This document shows, in pieces, positions 36,094 to 46,060 of a DNA stretch of 64,000 nucleotides. The notes under the pieces were generated by a model. That model was given only the letters and a program-made list of their open reading frames with translations. It was not told where the DNA came from and ran no database searches. Each line of letters begins with the position of its first letter. Within the stretch, counting starts at the first letter, position 1. Source of the stretch: Megalopta genalis (Eukaryota > Arthropoda > Insecta > Hymenoptera > Halictidae); NCBI RefSeq assembly GCF_051020955.1, contig NC_135017.1, positions 31,218,689 through 31,282,688 of the forward strand, written 5' to 3'. Both the position numbers and the translations under genes were made by a program.

Positions 36094-36365
36094 TTAAATC
36101 GTAGGGCAAGCGGTTAACACGACTTGTTTTCGCAGACGAACGCAAACTTGCCATCGTCCCCAGATGATGTTTCCGGAATTGTTGGGCTCGCCTTTAGCCC
36201 ACGGATAATAGTCCAATTCATCGACCAACTCGTCGGTCACAGTCGTCCACGATCCTTCCTCAAACAGATCGTGGAAGCCTATCCAGAGAGCTTGCAATGA
36301 TTTTCTAGCCAGCCGGCTTCTCAAAATGGCTTGCTTCTGCGCGGAATCTATCACGACCAACTGAC
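36094..36365 (-). CDS. C-type lectin-like exon 3: CRD body, disrupted C-terminus
   Basis: After the cttatag acceptor the frame reads GQLVVIDSAQKQAILRSRLA, then WIGFHDLFEEGSW, then a WAKGEPNNSGN sugar-site loop. Downstream the continuous frame gives IIWGRWQVCVRLRKQ and stops at 36094. Shifted by one base, the same DNA reads GDDGKFAFVCENKSC and stops at 36114; that is the usual ending of these domains (FxCE). The stretch normally holding NC and WND is missing between the two. This looks like a deletion with frameshift, or an assembly error. No GT-AG intron fits in the gap. Confidence 0.65.
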
Positions 36366-36939
36366 CTATAAGATGAATGTCCTTTACTCTCTTCCTTTGC
36401 ACACATGCCGTGGCTTTGCCATACCCAGTGCAGTCAGGAAAAGTGACTACGCGAGGCGATGCATGCGCAGGGAGTCCCGCACAGCGGCGTAGGGCGTCGT
36501 TTAGAATTACAATGTACACCCGGTAAACGCTCCACGCTGCTCTATGGGACTCCTTGTGCATGCGTTACCTCGCGTAGACACTTTTCCTGATTGCACTGGC
36601 CATACCTCCTTTCATGAGGCAAAACTTTCGAGCAGCGTTCCACGTTTTCCGGCGTTTATACAGCTTCAAAGTTCCTGCGCCCTTCGTTGCAAAGTAACCG
36701 CTCTTTTTCAAAAACGAATTTTCTAGAACCTTGGCTATTAAAAATTGTTGTTACAACGATGTAATAATCGTAATCCTACTAATTCTCGAAGCAAGTATAA
36801 TATTCACCTTTGGTCCCTGTTCTTTCGTTCTTGGTTGATCCTGAAATGTCCGTGAGGACCTCATCAGTAGCATCGGAAACACTGCAATAAAAAGTGCGGC
36901 TACGGCAAATGTCAAAAACGACAGTGAAAGCTTCTGCAT
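36094..36939 (-). CDS. C-type lectin-like gene, three exons (gene span)
   Basis: Spliced model: 36939-36808, 36729-36606, 36365-36094. Exon 1 gives an N-terminal hydrophobic segment (signal peptide or anchor). Exon 2 gives a typical start of a carbohydrate-recognition domain (LKLYKRRKTWNAARKFC). Exon 3 gives QLVVIDSAQKQAIL, LQALWIGFHDLFEEGSW and YYPWAKGEPNNSGN. The order W-A-C / LVVIDS / WIGF / WxxGEPNN is that of secreted insect C-type lectins, which bind sugars in immunity or development. The EPN triplet is the motif linked to mannose-type specificity. Phases agree (0, then 1). The C-terminal Cys block is out of frame (see exon 3), so the gene may be decaying. A TATA-like TATAAG (37104-37099) and TCAGT initiator (37066-37062) lie upstream but are 40 bp apart, wider than usual. 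Confidence 0.75.
36426..36598. mobile_element. hAT-type palindromic MITE in lectin intron 2
   Basis: The ends are CAGTGCAGTCAGG and CCTGATTGCACTG and the whole 173 bp is an imperfect palindrome (arms carry GAGGCGATGCATGCGCAGGGA and its complement). It is flanked by perfect 8-bp duplications GCCATACC at 36418-36425 and 36599-36606, the hAT signature. Removing it and one duplication leaves a 59-nt intron. Two more copies lie at 39389-39612 and 47378-47590. Confidence 0.88.
36606..36729 (-). CDS. C-type lectin-like exon 2: start of CRD
   Basis: The acceptor chosen is ccaag|GTT, which keeps phase 0 with exon 1; the nearby tag|CCAAG would put a stop in frame. The exon encodes a 41-residue piece with SGYFATKGAGTLKLYKRRKT and then WNAARKFCLMKG, the first helix and first conserved cysteine of a C-type lectin domain. 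The donor is GGAG|gtatggc. The last exon base and the first seven intron bases make up one copy of an 8-bp target duplication of the neighbouring MITE. Confidence 0.65.
36808..36939 (-). CDS. C-type lectin-like exon 1: signal/anchor segment
   Basis: The exon starts at ATG 36939 and encodes 44 residues beginning MQKLSLSFLTFAVAALFIAV, a hydrophobic run of about 20 residues, then a short basic/polar stalk ending QGPK. It stops at AAG|gtgaat. The longer open frame upstream begins with TTG, not ATG, so Met at 36939 is chosen. The run could be a cleaved signal peptide or a type II anchor, since MLLMRSSR follows it. Confidence 0.65.
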
Positions 36940-37334
36940 TTTGTCAGCGTTATGCAACGAGCCACGATCTCTCTATCGCTTCGATTATTCTAATCGGTTT
37001 AATTATTGTTCTAATAAATTCGGTTCAGCGAAAGTACATCGATCGCGATACGAGACGTTGCACTGAACTGGTTATGTTAGTCGCTTGGAAGAGATACTCT
37101 TATACTTCTATCGTCAAACTGATAATGCATAAGAAGTGATTAATTTATTACTTTGCGTAATCCCGAATGCAATTAGACAATATTTTTACGGTATATGTAG
37201 TTCGTTCTCCGAGAATGCCTGTGATTCAATGCTTATTTGCATTCAGTGATGCGCTTGAACAATTACAAAAGCGATATCCGCAAGACACCAATATGTAGAA
37301 AAAACATGTGACTTCAGCATAGAAGTGACTTGAA

Positions 37335-37595
37335 ACGATTTATTTTCTATTATAGTTGATCTTTTGTAACCTTGAACGATGTGCATTTATACATGATTAT
37401 ATTTGTCTCGAAAGACTCTATCAAAATATACATAGAAAACAATATTATCCCACAAAGAATTATCCCTCTACGCCTCCACTTATAAAGAAAAAACTATTAA
37501 TACGACATTATATACCCTTGAAATCGAACAACTATTGTCCGACACCTTTTTTCTATTAATAAAAATAAGCAAGTTATTCAGGTGGCTTGTTTCAA
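37335..37595. mobile_element. half-copy of ACCTGAATAACTCGCTTGTT palindromic element
   Basis: Matches the right arm of 19646-20701: GTTGATCTTTTGTAACCTTG, ACGCCTCCACTTATAAAG and GCAAGTTATTCAGGTGGC. It ends about 150 bp before the first visible TAT exon. Confidence 0.7.
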
Positions 37596-37745
37596 GTTTC
37601 AGGTGGCCTATAAATGTACGAAGTCTCAACAAAATCGGCGACCTCAATACCTTGTACTCTGCTTGTTAGTTTATTTTAGTTATTAAATCAGCTTTGTTTT
37701 TCTACATTCACGAATATGTTTTGATTACAAATTTTTATGTTTCAG

Positions 37746-37850
37746 GCGATCCAACGATATTTGGCAACTTGAAACCACCAAAGGAAGCGATTGAAGCTGT
37801 TCAAGAGAGCCTTGCTTCTGAACTGTATAACGGATACGCTCCAAGTACAG
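37746..37850 (+). CDS. TAT: tyrosine aminotransferase, internal exon (visible exon 1)
   Basis: The exon encodes GDPTIFGNLKPPKEAIEAV followed by a segment ending YNGYAPSTG. This is the N-terminal part of the class-I/II PLP-dependent tyrosine aminotransferase (vertebrate TAT has the matching GDPTVFGNL and YNGYAPSIG blocks). The enzyme transfers the amino group of tyrosine to 2-oxoglutarate, the first step of tyrosine breakdown in the cytosol. The exon follows a tttcag acceptor and ends at ACAG|gtatta. The first glycine codon is split with an upstream exon that I could not find; the last codon is split 1/2 with the next exon. No stop or frameshift is present. Identity is recalled family knowledge; splice sites are seen. 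Confidence 0.9.
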
Positions 37851-38679
37851 GTATTAATCAGCAACATTTTATTAATTTACGTATTAGAAATACCGATAAG
37901 TAATGACGTTTCCTTTTAGACTGAGTAGCGATTGTCACTTTGTTCATGGACGTGATTTATTATTTCATGACCTATGCACTAATTAAATGCATTGGCACAT
38001 AATATGCGCATTGTGAAAATAATCTGTATTAAATGTTAAATGAAATAAAATGTTGTATAACTATTAAATAGCGACATTACTTATAGGCATCGCTGACACA
38101 TTAGGTATTTGGTCCTATTAATCTAAAATTTCTGTAATTTTATTTCTTGAATTCTTCCAGCTTCATAACGTTTATCAAATCGTATATTTACGATTTGAAG
38201 AATCATAGTTTTCAAATAAGATACTTTAATGCTTTTTCAATTGCACATACTTCTCACACAACACACTTATGATACATTTATTGAATTTATTAATAAGCAA
38301 TCCATAATAATAAGCTCCTCGATGAAAGTAGTCTCAAAATATTTTAGGTTTAATATTAAGAAATAGCTAATACTAGTAACATTTGAAATATCATGGATCA
38401 TTCTGATGGATGTTTATAAGTAAACATTACTTTTGTGCAGACTACTAATAGTTTATATACTTTCTATGTACTTTCTACAGACTACTAATAGTCTAAATAT
38501 ACTAATCTTAAAATATCTTCTAAATCAATGATCCTTCGCAATAAAAAGTTTAGTACTTTTATGTAGAAAATAACGAGCTTTGATTGGTGCAACAAAAAAT
38601 ATGTGCTTTCATTTAGAGAAACGAAATTGACTTCCATATCTCCTTTAAGCATTGACATAGAAAAATGTTATTAACATCA

Positions 38680-38790
38680 GATTATGTGCTCCCTGAAATC
38701 ATTCAACTTTTATTTGAAACATTTTTCAACATAATCAAAAGTTTGTAATACGTTTGACTGGATCGACTTGAATTGGTTTTACTCTGTATA
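38680..38790. repeat. half-copy of ACAGGGTGACCC element
   Basis: ATTATGTGCTCCCTGAAATC ... TACTCTGTATA matches the right arm of the element at 61664-62840. It abuts the next MITE. Confidence 0.55.
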
Positions 38791-38791
38791 T

Positions 38792-39159
38792 ACAGGGTGT
38801 CCCAAAAATGTCTCGCAATCCGAAAGTGGCGGGTTCCTCAGGTCATTCGAAGCAACTATTTCCTTTGCAAAAATTTTCTCCGAGGCACCGTTAACGAGTT
38901 ATTAACGAAAAACAGTGACCAGTGAGAGGCGAGCTCAGCTGGCGCGAGGCGATCGAGCCAATGAGCGGAACTGGGCTTCGTGCGCTGGTTGGCTGGGCCG
39001 CCTCGCGTCAGCCGTACTCGATTCTTATTGATCACTGTTTTTCGTTAATAACTCGTTAACGGTGCCTCGGAGAAAATTTTTGTAAAGGAAGAAGCTGCTT
39101 CAAATGATCCGAGGAACCCGTCATTTCCTGATTACGAAACATTTTTGGGACATCCTGTA
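38792..39159. mobile_element. ACAGGGTGTCCCAAAAATGT palindromic MITE, copy 1
   Basis: A full-length palindrome of 368 bp: ends ACAGGGTGTCCCAAAAATGT and ACATTTTTGGGACATCCTGT, arms share ATTAACGAAAAACAGTGA and AGAAAATTTT. The middle is GC-rich (GGCGCGAGGCGATCGAGCC). Lies in TAT intron. A second copy in opposite orientation is at 59442-59809. Confidence 0.88.
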
Positions 39160-39388
39160 TATTAAGTTTTCGTTATGGGAGACTGGGGGACTAGTCATAC
39201 CATCTAAAAAAAGTTACTTGGTAAAATTTTAAGAAAGTTATTCCAGTTTAAATAGTGTACAAATATTTTTGTGTCCGATTATTTATTCGCCTCTTTCCTT
39301 TTCTCTGCAATCATTTTCTATCCTTGTCTACTGAGATGATGTCTCGTGAAATTCTAGACTCGAGGTGTTATGGTGTAAAAAGAGTAAG

Positions 39389-39612
39389 CAGTGTAATCAG
39401 GAAAAATAACTACGCAAGCCATCGCATGCACAAGGAATCAGAGCGTCTACTGGATGAAGATTGTAATTCTGAACTACGATGGCGACGTGACGTAGCGCCT
39501 CTGTCTGATCGTAGTGCAGAATTGTGATTACGCTCGGTAGACGCACCACGCCGCTGTGCGGGACTACCGTGCATGCGTCGTCTTGCGTAGTTATTTTTTT
39601 CTGTTTGCACTG
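39389..39612. mobile_element. hAT-type palindromic MITE, copy in TAT intron
   Basis: Ends CAGTGTAATCAGG and gtttgcACTG, same family as 36426-36598. The flanks AGAGTAAG (39381-39388) and AGAGTGAG (39613-39620) are a 7/8 target duplication. The middle adds a GACGTGACGTAGCGCCTC segment absent from the shorter lectin copy. Overlapping open frames on both strands are products of the palindrome, not genes. Confidence 0.8.
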
Positions 39613-40029
39613 AGAGTGAGTCTGGACAGTGTTGCTAGGGATAGTGAGATTTCGGTGCTTTTCAGGGTTGGGGGTAGGAGAGGGCTGCTATAATAGCAGC
39701 ACGTCATTATCCCCTCCACCATGAGAAACACCGAAATCATACTGGATATGGCATAGGGATTTCGTGTAAAAGCTGTGCACTGCTGTACTACAACTACATT
39801 TGTATCTCTGCAATTGTAATATTAATATACTTATATAATATAATACAGCAATTAGTGAAATATTATATTATTATATTCATGGTATTGCAACATCGATATC
39901 ACCTAATAAATTTTATATACAAATTTATTTTATATAGCACTAATATTTTTAGTATTATATATAGTATTTAAATTTATTATATATAGTATTAATTAACTGA
40001 TAGCGTTACTAACCCGTTTCAAATTATAG
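39613..40029. other. TAT intron, AT-rich, no feature
   Basis: A short GC patch with a CAGCACGTCATTATCCCC segment, then TATATA/ATTTAT runs up to the exon acceptor. Confidence 0.4.
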
Positions 40030-40097
40030 GTTATCAGAGGAGTAAGGAAGCCGTTGCAGAATACAGTTCTAACGAATTTGTGAAAGTGAAACCTGAG
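40030..40097 (+). CDS. TAT: tyrosine aminotransferase, internal exon (visible exon 2)
   Basis: After an aaattatag acceptor the exon completes the split glycine codon and reads GYQRSKEAVAEYSSNEFVK, then VKPE, ending at GAG|gtgagt, a near-consensus donor. It matches the TAT segment that follows YNGYAPS (GFLSSREEIASYY in vertebrates). Length 68 nt, entering in phase 1 and leaving in phase 0, which fits both neighbouring exons. The intron before it (37851-40029) contains two palindromic MITEs; the intron after it (40098-55041) is 14.9 kb and full of transposons. Confidence 0.88.
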
Positions 40098-42193
40098 GTG
40101 AGTGAAAACCCATGGAATTTATGATGAACCTATTATGTTACCTATTTCTGTATTTAGTATTGTATTTACATTAAGACATGAATTGTGTTTTTATGGAATA
40201 GCTTGTGCGCATAAAAATAAATTCGTGTAAATGTATATAGATATATACATGTATGTACTTATTATACTGTGGTGAAATGTAATTTTAACAAGAAGTCAAA
40301 TTTTCGAATTGAATTATTTTTTGTATTTTAACTGTGAAAGGGTAAAGTAGTGGAATTTGTAAAATTCCATTATTCTAATTATAAAAATTGAATTCAATGC
40401 AAATTCAATGAATACGAGAAGATCATATATTATACATACATTGATGGTCAAAAGAGTATATCTCGTACATACTATACGTATATCTTGGAAACACAAAACT
40501 TTTAAACAGAGTGCAAAATTAAAAACTATATATCAAATAAAGTGAAGAGATTAAAAAGATGCAAATTAATGTAAAAATACGAATGAGAAGTGAGAATATG
40601 TGAGTAACTAAAACAGATTTTTCTTTATTAATTAATAGAGTTCTGCATATAATATTCTATTTGTCCGCTTTGAACTTCAATTGCAATAGCTAATTGTCTT
40701 GATGCAACCAAACTGTTATAAATTGTTTATAATCGAATATCATTCAATAAATTTATTTACTATTGTATACGTTTCAAGGTTTTCCTTGTAAATATTAATT
40801 TTTCGTAACTTTGAATCTAATGGTTCCTAAAAATTTTTAATTACCTTAACACATAACCGGTGTCGTAGTGTCTGGGAATGTACACACAAGAAGTATTTTC
40901 TCAAATAAATTAAAAAAATATGCTCGATGCCAGTTTGTATTAGAAACTGAAAGTTTAATAATATTGAATCACTTTGTTGAGGAGTCTCTCGGACTCTGCA
41001 ACACCGCTTATGTAACAAAAGTGGGACAACACCGGTTACGGGTTGAAGTTGGGAGACTGTGCAGGAGAATTTAATTGGTTTGGAATGTGTTCTGTAGCGA
41101 CCAATCTTTAACAATCTCCGCGGTAAGCTTTGTGTCTCGATCTTGTTACCTAATTGGAGTTACTATATTGCAATACTTGTTCGGTAATTGGAGTCTTCTA
41201 ACACTTTCAGTAAATTCTCATTTTAAAATACCTAATTACCTGAATCTATCTGTAACACTGTTAATGAAAGGCAATTATTCGAAATCATAATTAATATTAT
41301 AAATGATATTTACATTTTTTGGTTTTACTTTTGTGATCATCAATTTTTTGATACATACATCATATTTCGATACTTAAAAACTTGTTTATATTGTAATCTC
41401 TTACGTAAGCGAAACTTACAGTATTAAACAAGTTGCTCTGATATTGTGTACCTTTTAACTTTTATCGACACTGGAGAGCCAATGAACGTATTACACAACA
41501 GACATATTATTATGATTTGTGATAATGTGGTAGTCCATCGATTACTAACAATAATCGAGTAGTTATTTTTATTTATATTGTATGTTTCAAAATAAGTGAC
41601 AATGTAAGTAAAACAAGAGAAAATTGTGTGAAATTCCTATGATAAATTGATAGAGCTTTCAAGAGTTGATCATCTGATTAGTATAATACATATAATTGTT
41701 ATGCTATAATAGTGTATCTAACCAAAGTACAAATATCATCTGGACATTTAAAAATCGAAACAAACCGAAAGTGTAGATCCATTTCTATGTTGAAAACGCA
41801 TTAGAAATATTTATTGTAGACTATGTATAGATTGTAATAAATGATAAAGTCGGCGACCGATCGCCACTGCGCGTTTCTCACCTCGCGCCTCATGAGATTC
41901 ACGGTGGGTGGACTGATCAGCTTGTGTCTCGCAAGGAGGTTGCGGAGGACAAGAGTCGGGTGCTATAGAGCGACCACGGATCGTTGGCAGTTCGTCTTTG
42001 TTTATCGACAAGCATTCTTGTACGTCTATTTGATCCCAAGTTTGTTGTGTCGGCGTACTACAGTGCGTGTTGAATTTCTTAACAGAAACTAACTGAACTC
42101 CACTAAATGTTCAGAGGATTCCGAAGTTTCTAAAACAAATATCGTTTAACTTGGCTGCATGAATGCCAAAACAGTTTGAATAGGTTGAAATGG
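40098..42193. other. TAT intron, mostly unassigned
   Basis: No repeat family recognised in 40098-41840. At 41845-42070 the GC content rises (GCGACCGATCGCCACTGCGC...), with open frames on both strands that I do not recognise. Confidence 0.35.
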
Positions 42194-42475
42194 TATACAC
42201 TCATACACGAAATTATTCGAACGCTTACGTTTATAACATTCAATTAATAAAATATATGTGATAAACTGAAGTATTTGATATAATATGACACATATGACAA
42301 GGGATGGGTCTTAAGACTGCGTAAGCAAAATTAGAAAATAATTCAACAATATATAGCGCTTTTACAGTACATTTATTGTAAACACGTACCAGAAATAGCT
42401 CACAAAAGTATTCGAACGAAACAATTAATAGTTATTTAAATTGAATAATTAAAGGTTTTAATAGGAAGTTGATCC

Positions 42476-43070
42476 ACCTTTTACTTTTATAACAGCCATA
42501 AGTCTGTTTTCCATTGAGTGGACCAACTTAGAAGTGACATTAGCATCTATTGATTGCCATATTTCAATAATATTTCGTTTTAACGCTTCTTTCGAAGTAA
42601 TAACCGTATTTCTTAATCATCTTTCTACTTCATCTCATAAATGTTCAATGGGATTTAAATCAGAACAATATATAATACCCATTCTTTGATTATTTTAGCG
42701 GTATGCTTCGGATCATTGTCAGACTGAAACCAATAATCGCTAGGTAAATTCAATTTTGATACACTGCTTTCTAAATTTTTTTGCAAAATTTTTAAGTATT
42801 TCGAATGTCCATTATCCCATCGATGAACACAAGGTTTCCCACTCCACTAGATTCCATGCAGCCCCAAACTAATACAGATCCATCATTGTGTTTTATAGTC
42901 GGTTGTAGATTTCGCGGTTCTAATTGTGTTCTTTTTCCTCCAAACACTTTCACGTCCATCGCTACCAAAAACGTTAAATTTACTCTCATCAGAGAATAAT
43001 ACTTTGTCCCAGAATGAATTATTTTCATAAATAAATTTTTCGGCGAATTTTAAACGTACAATTTTATTTT
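42476..43070 (-). pseudogene. Tc1 transposase C-terminal half, left arm
   Basis: On the - strand: FWDKVLFSDESKFNVFGSDG (first catalytic Asp, FSDESK), then by frameshift TQLEPRNLQPTIKHNDGSVL and WGCMESSGVGNLVFIDGIMD, continuing to the same C-terminus as the right arm. This copy extends about 170 bp further toward the N-terminus than the right arm and supplies the loop of the palindrome. Confidence 0.83.
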
Positions 43071-43099
43071 TCTTGCTAATAAATGGCTTTCTTCTTGGA

Positions 43100-43613
43100 A
43101 CACACAGAATTAGAACCGCGAAATCTACGGCCGACTATAAAATATAATGGTGGATCTGTATTAGTTTGGGGCTGCATGGCATCTAGCGGAGTGGGAAACC
43201 TTGTGTTCATCGATGGGATAATGGACAAAACGAAATACTTAAAAATTTTGCAAGAAAATTTAAAAAGCAGTGTATCAAAATTGAATTTACCTAGCGATTA
43301 TTGGTTTCAGTTTGACAATGATCCGAAACATACCGCTAAAATAGTCAAAGAATGGGGTATTATAGTATAACGTTCCACACGTGGTGCCACATCCACCGCA
43401 AAGTCTTGATTTAAACCCCATTGAACATTTATGAGATGAAGTAGAAACATGATTAAGAAATACGGTTATTACTTCGAAAGAAGTGTTAAAACGAAATATT
43501 ATTGAAATATGGCAGTCAATAGATGCAAATGTTATTTCTAAGTTGGTCCACTCAATGGAAAACAGACTTAGGGCTGTTATAAAAGTAAAAGGTGGATCAA
43601 CTTCCTGTTAAAA
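43100..43613 (+). pseudogene. Tc1 transposase C-terminal half, right arm
   Basis: Reads ELEPRNLRPTIKYNGGSVLV then WGCMASSGVGNLVFIDGIMD, FQFDNDPKHTAKIVKEW (second catalytic Asp in DNDPKH), then after a frameshift PPQSLDLNPIEHL (third acidic residue, DLNPIEH) and TSKEVLKRNIIEIWQSID. Stops replace Trp after EHL and in the VET-LRN stretch. No N-terminus. Inactive. Confidence 0.85.
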
Positions 43614-43875
43614 CCTTTAATCGTTAAATTTAAATAACTATTAATTGTTTCGTTCGAATACTTTTGCGAGCCATTTCTGGTACGTGTTTACAATAAATGT
43701 ACTGTAAAAACGCTATATATTGTTGAATTATTTTCTAATTTTGCTTACGCAGTCTTAAGATCCATCCCTTGTTATATGTGTCATATTATATCAAATGCTT
43801 CAGTTTAACACATATATTTTATTAATTGAATGTTAGAAACGTAAGCGTTCGAGTACTTTTGTGTATGAGTGTATA

Positions 43876-45010
43876 TATATGAAACAGTATATTTTTTAAG
43901 TGGTTTAAGTAGTTTAATCTCTATTAGAATGTAAAGAAAAGATATATGGTTCTATTAAAAAAAATCGACGACCTTGAAATCTTGTAAAAAAAAGTCCCTT
44001 AGAAAATTGAATATGTTGAATTTTCATTTTATTTTTTAATTATAAGTTCAGTGGAGTTCAGTGTTCGCTTTGGTCGCATTTTGCCTTATATTAATAACGA
44101 AATAAAAATTGGCTGCTATTAGCTGTTACTGGAGAAATCATCTAATAATAATGCCAAAATGGCACGTGCCACGAACCATACCGTGATATATGTATATGGG
44201 CTACCGAGTTACGCTAGATGTTTTGAATAGGTTGAGTAAAATATCAATATTTCAAGTGTTCGCACTGTAGTGAAACTAATGAGAATAATTATAAAATATT
44301 TTTTTTTATTATAAACAAACTTTTGCTCACATTCACCAAGGCTTTTAACAGTTTTAATCCAACACCTCTGACTGTGAAGACGTTTTTGCCATAGAGTTTC
44401 CTCAGAAAGACGTCAAAATAGGGATTGCAAGCTGAGAGAATCAGCTTCCTGTTGCCGAAATTTTTCATTAACATACTTTCGCGTGGTTTCTCTCGTTTCT
44501 CTATATTCGCACGGTTTAAATATCACAAGAGGAAAACTTGGAGAAACAACACCGTTCCGTGCTCGGCGATCACTATCCGATCAACGCGGCTTCTTTTCAC
44601 ACAATAACCGTGCTGGCCCATACGAGGCTCGCCTCGTCTGGAATGTGCTACAGAGTGTTGGAGGGGGAACCCTAGTGTGCCGACGGCACTGCCATTAGAA
44701 ATTGCCATTGGATTTCATTGCCACCATCCAATCCACTACTCATGACAGGATAGTCGATGTGGTGGAGCTGTATTTTCAGCATTTCGCAACGTGTGTAGAG
44801 CGATAGAAGCAGTGGCTCGCGGGTTACCTTGAAATCACCAACGATGTTTTTATTGACACGATTTCGCCGACATTGTTTGTATACCAACGCATTGAAAACA
44901 CCAACAAATGTTTACATCGATTCCCGTTTCACCGCAAATGCTATTGTTAACACTTAGAACTCTTGACAATATAGAGTGACTTTGAATAATATTCTTATAT
45001 CATGAGCTGT
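43876..45010. other. TAT intron, unassigned with GC-rich patch
   Basis: 44560-44720 is GC-rich with overlapping open frames on both strands; no family recognised. TTAACACTTAGAACTC at 44946 looks like a lone TTAA-element end. Confidence 0.35.
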
Positions 45011-45014
45011 AAAC

Positions 45015-45290
45015 AATAAGTGTGAGAAATCACAGTTTCTTAAATCTTTTAACGCTTGTAACTTGTCTTTGGGTTAACCGATTTCGATGAAAATTTCAAC
45101 ATGCATCGTTATGGGCTCAGATAAAAAAATTAAAAAGTGAGTTTTCTATTTTTTTTTGTCACTCTAAGCAATGGCAAAATTTATAAAACAATATTGATCT
45201 ATATCTAAACAAAAGTTCAAGTCGTTTAACCTAATCCTATAAAAGTTATTGCGTTTTAAAGGTGTCCGAATATTAATCAGAGTCACTCGT
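45015..45290. mobile_element. foldback-family half-copy
   Basis: CTTAAATCTTTTAACGCTTG, GTTAACCGATTTCGATGAAA and AAAAGTTATTGCGTTTTAAA are the right arm of the family. Confidence 0.65.
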
Positions 45291-45818
45291 ACAATAATAA
45301 AGCTGTAATTTTTCCTGCGGTTTGTGTTCTTAAATGATGTTGATGAGAATTGAGTACGGTTTTTTCGATCCGGGAACTTAAACGGGACACTCGGGGCTAT
45401 ATTCTGCACTGTTTCAAATTTTTCAATATTGCTGTTCTATAAAAATATCACATTTCTTTAAAACAATTGCAAAACAAATAGTGAAAAAATAAATTGTTCC
45501 GACTAAAATTATTTTTCTTAGATGCACTTATGATTCTACTTTTACCACCAAAAATTTCATACACATCGGTTTGGTAATTCAATAGTTATGACTATATGCG
45601 GATGTTTATGTACATGTTGATTTGCTTAGAATAATATATAAAAATGTAGCGGACTGGCAACGTAGGAAGGAAGGAATTTTCGGACGTAGATTCTAGTCTT
45701 TCGGAGTGCATGCGGTAGGTGTCCAGGTCGTAAAATTGACGAAGTCCAAATCCTGCACCTTGTCGCTTGAAGTCCTCATAGGCGACGACTTTCTTGAATT
45801 GTTTTCTTGCAGATAATT

Positions 45819-46056
45819 GAGCCGTTTATTTTGAAAGTGGCATAAGTCACTTTGTTTTTGAGTCGATATATTTAAGGGTTTGCGTTTTAACACGTTTAAA
45901 AATATGGGTGCTAACTTTCGAGAAGATTTATTTGTATTTGTAATCTCATGGTACTGATATTTTTCTCAGTATAAATAATTTCGTATAAACATTAAAAAAT
46001 CGCCACTTTTCATTACGGTAAAGTGACTCTTATGCCACTTTCAAAATAAACGGCTC
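45819..46056. mobile_element. MITE with GAGCCGTTTATTTTGAAAGT ends, complete
   Basis: Inverted ends GAGCCGTTTATTTTGAAAGT and ACTTTCAAAATAAACGGCTC, about 32 bp each, with CATAAGTCAC following. Both sides are flanked by AATT (45815-45818, 46057-46060), either a 4-bp duplication or part of the repeat. Inner sequence is shared with 17465-17672. Superfamily not identified. Confidence 0.8.
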
Positions 46057-46060
46057 AATT

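Larger units (their letters stand above)
42196..43873. mobile_element. Tc1-family inverted duplication (giant palindrome)
   Basis: Ends TACACTCATACACGAAATTA and TACTTTTGTGTATGAGTGTA with TA at 42194-42195 and 43874-43875. Left arm 42196-42928 and right arm 43108-43873 are inverted copies of the 3' half of one Tc1 transposon, with a loop of about 180 bp that belongs only to the left copy. Both outer ends are therefore the same (3') end of the parent. Confidence 0.88.

Noticed and set aside
36094..36561. 155-codon open frame taken as one exon of the lectin
   Set aside because: Its first 45 codons are MITE sequence and its next 20 are intron; the good acceptor is at 36366 and phase fits only there.
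36940..36957. Longer N-terminus for the lectin
   Set aside because: The upstream codon at 36957 is TTG; the first ATG in frame is at 36939.
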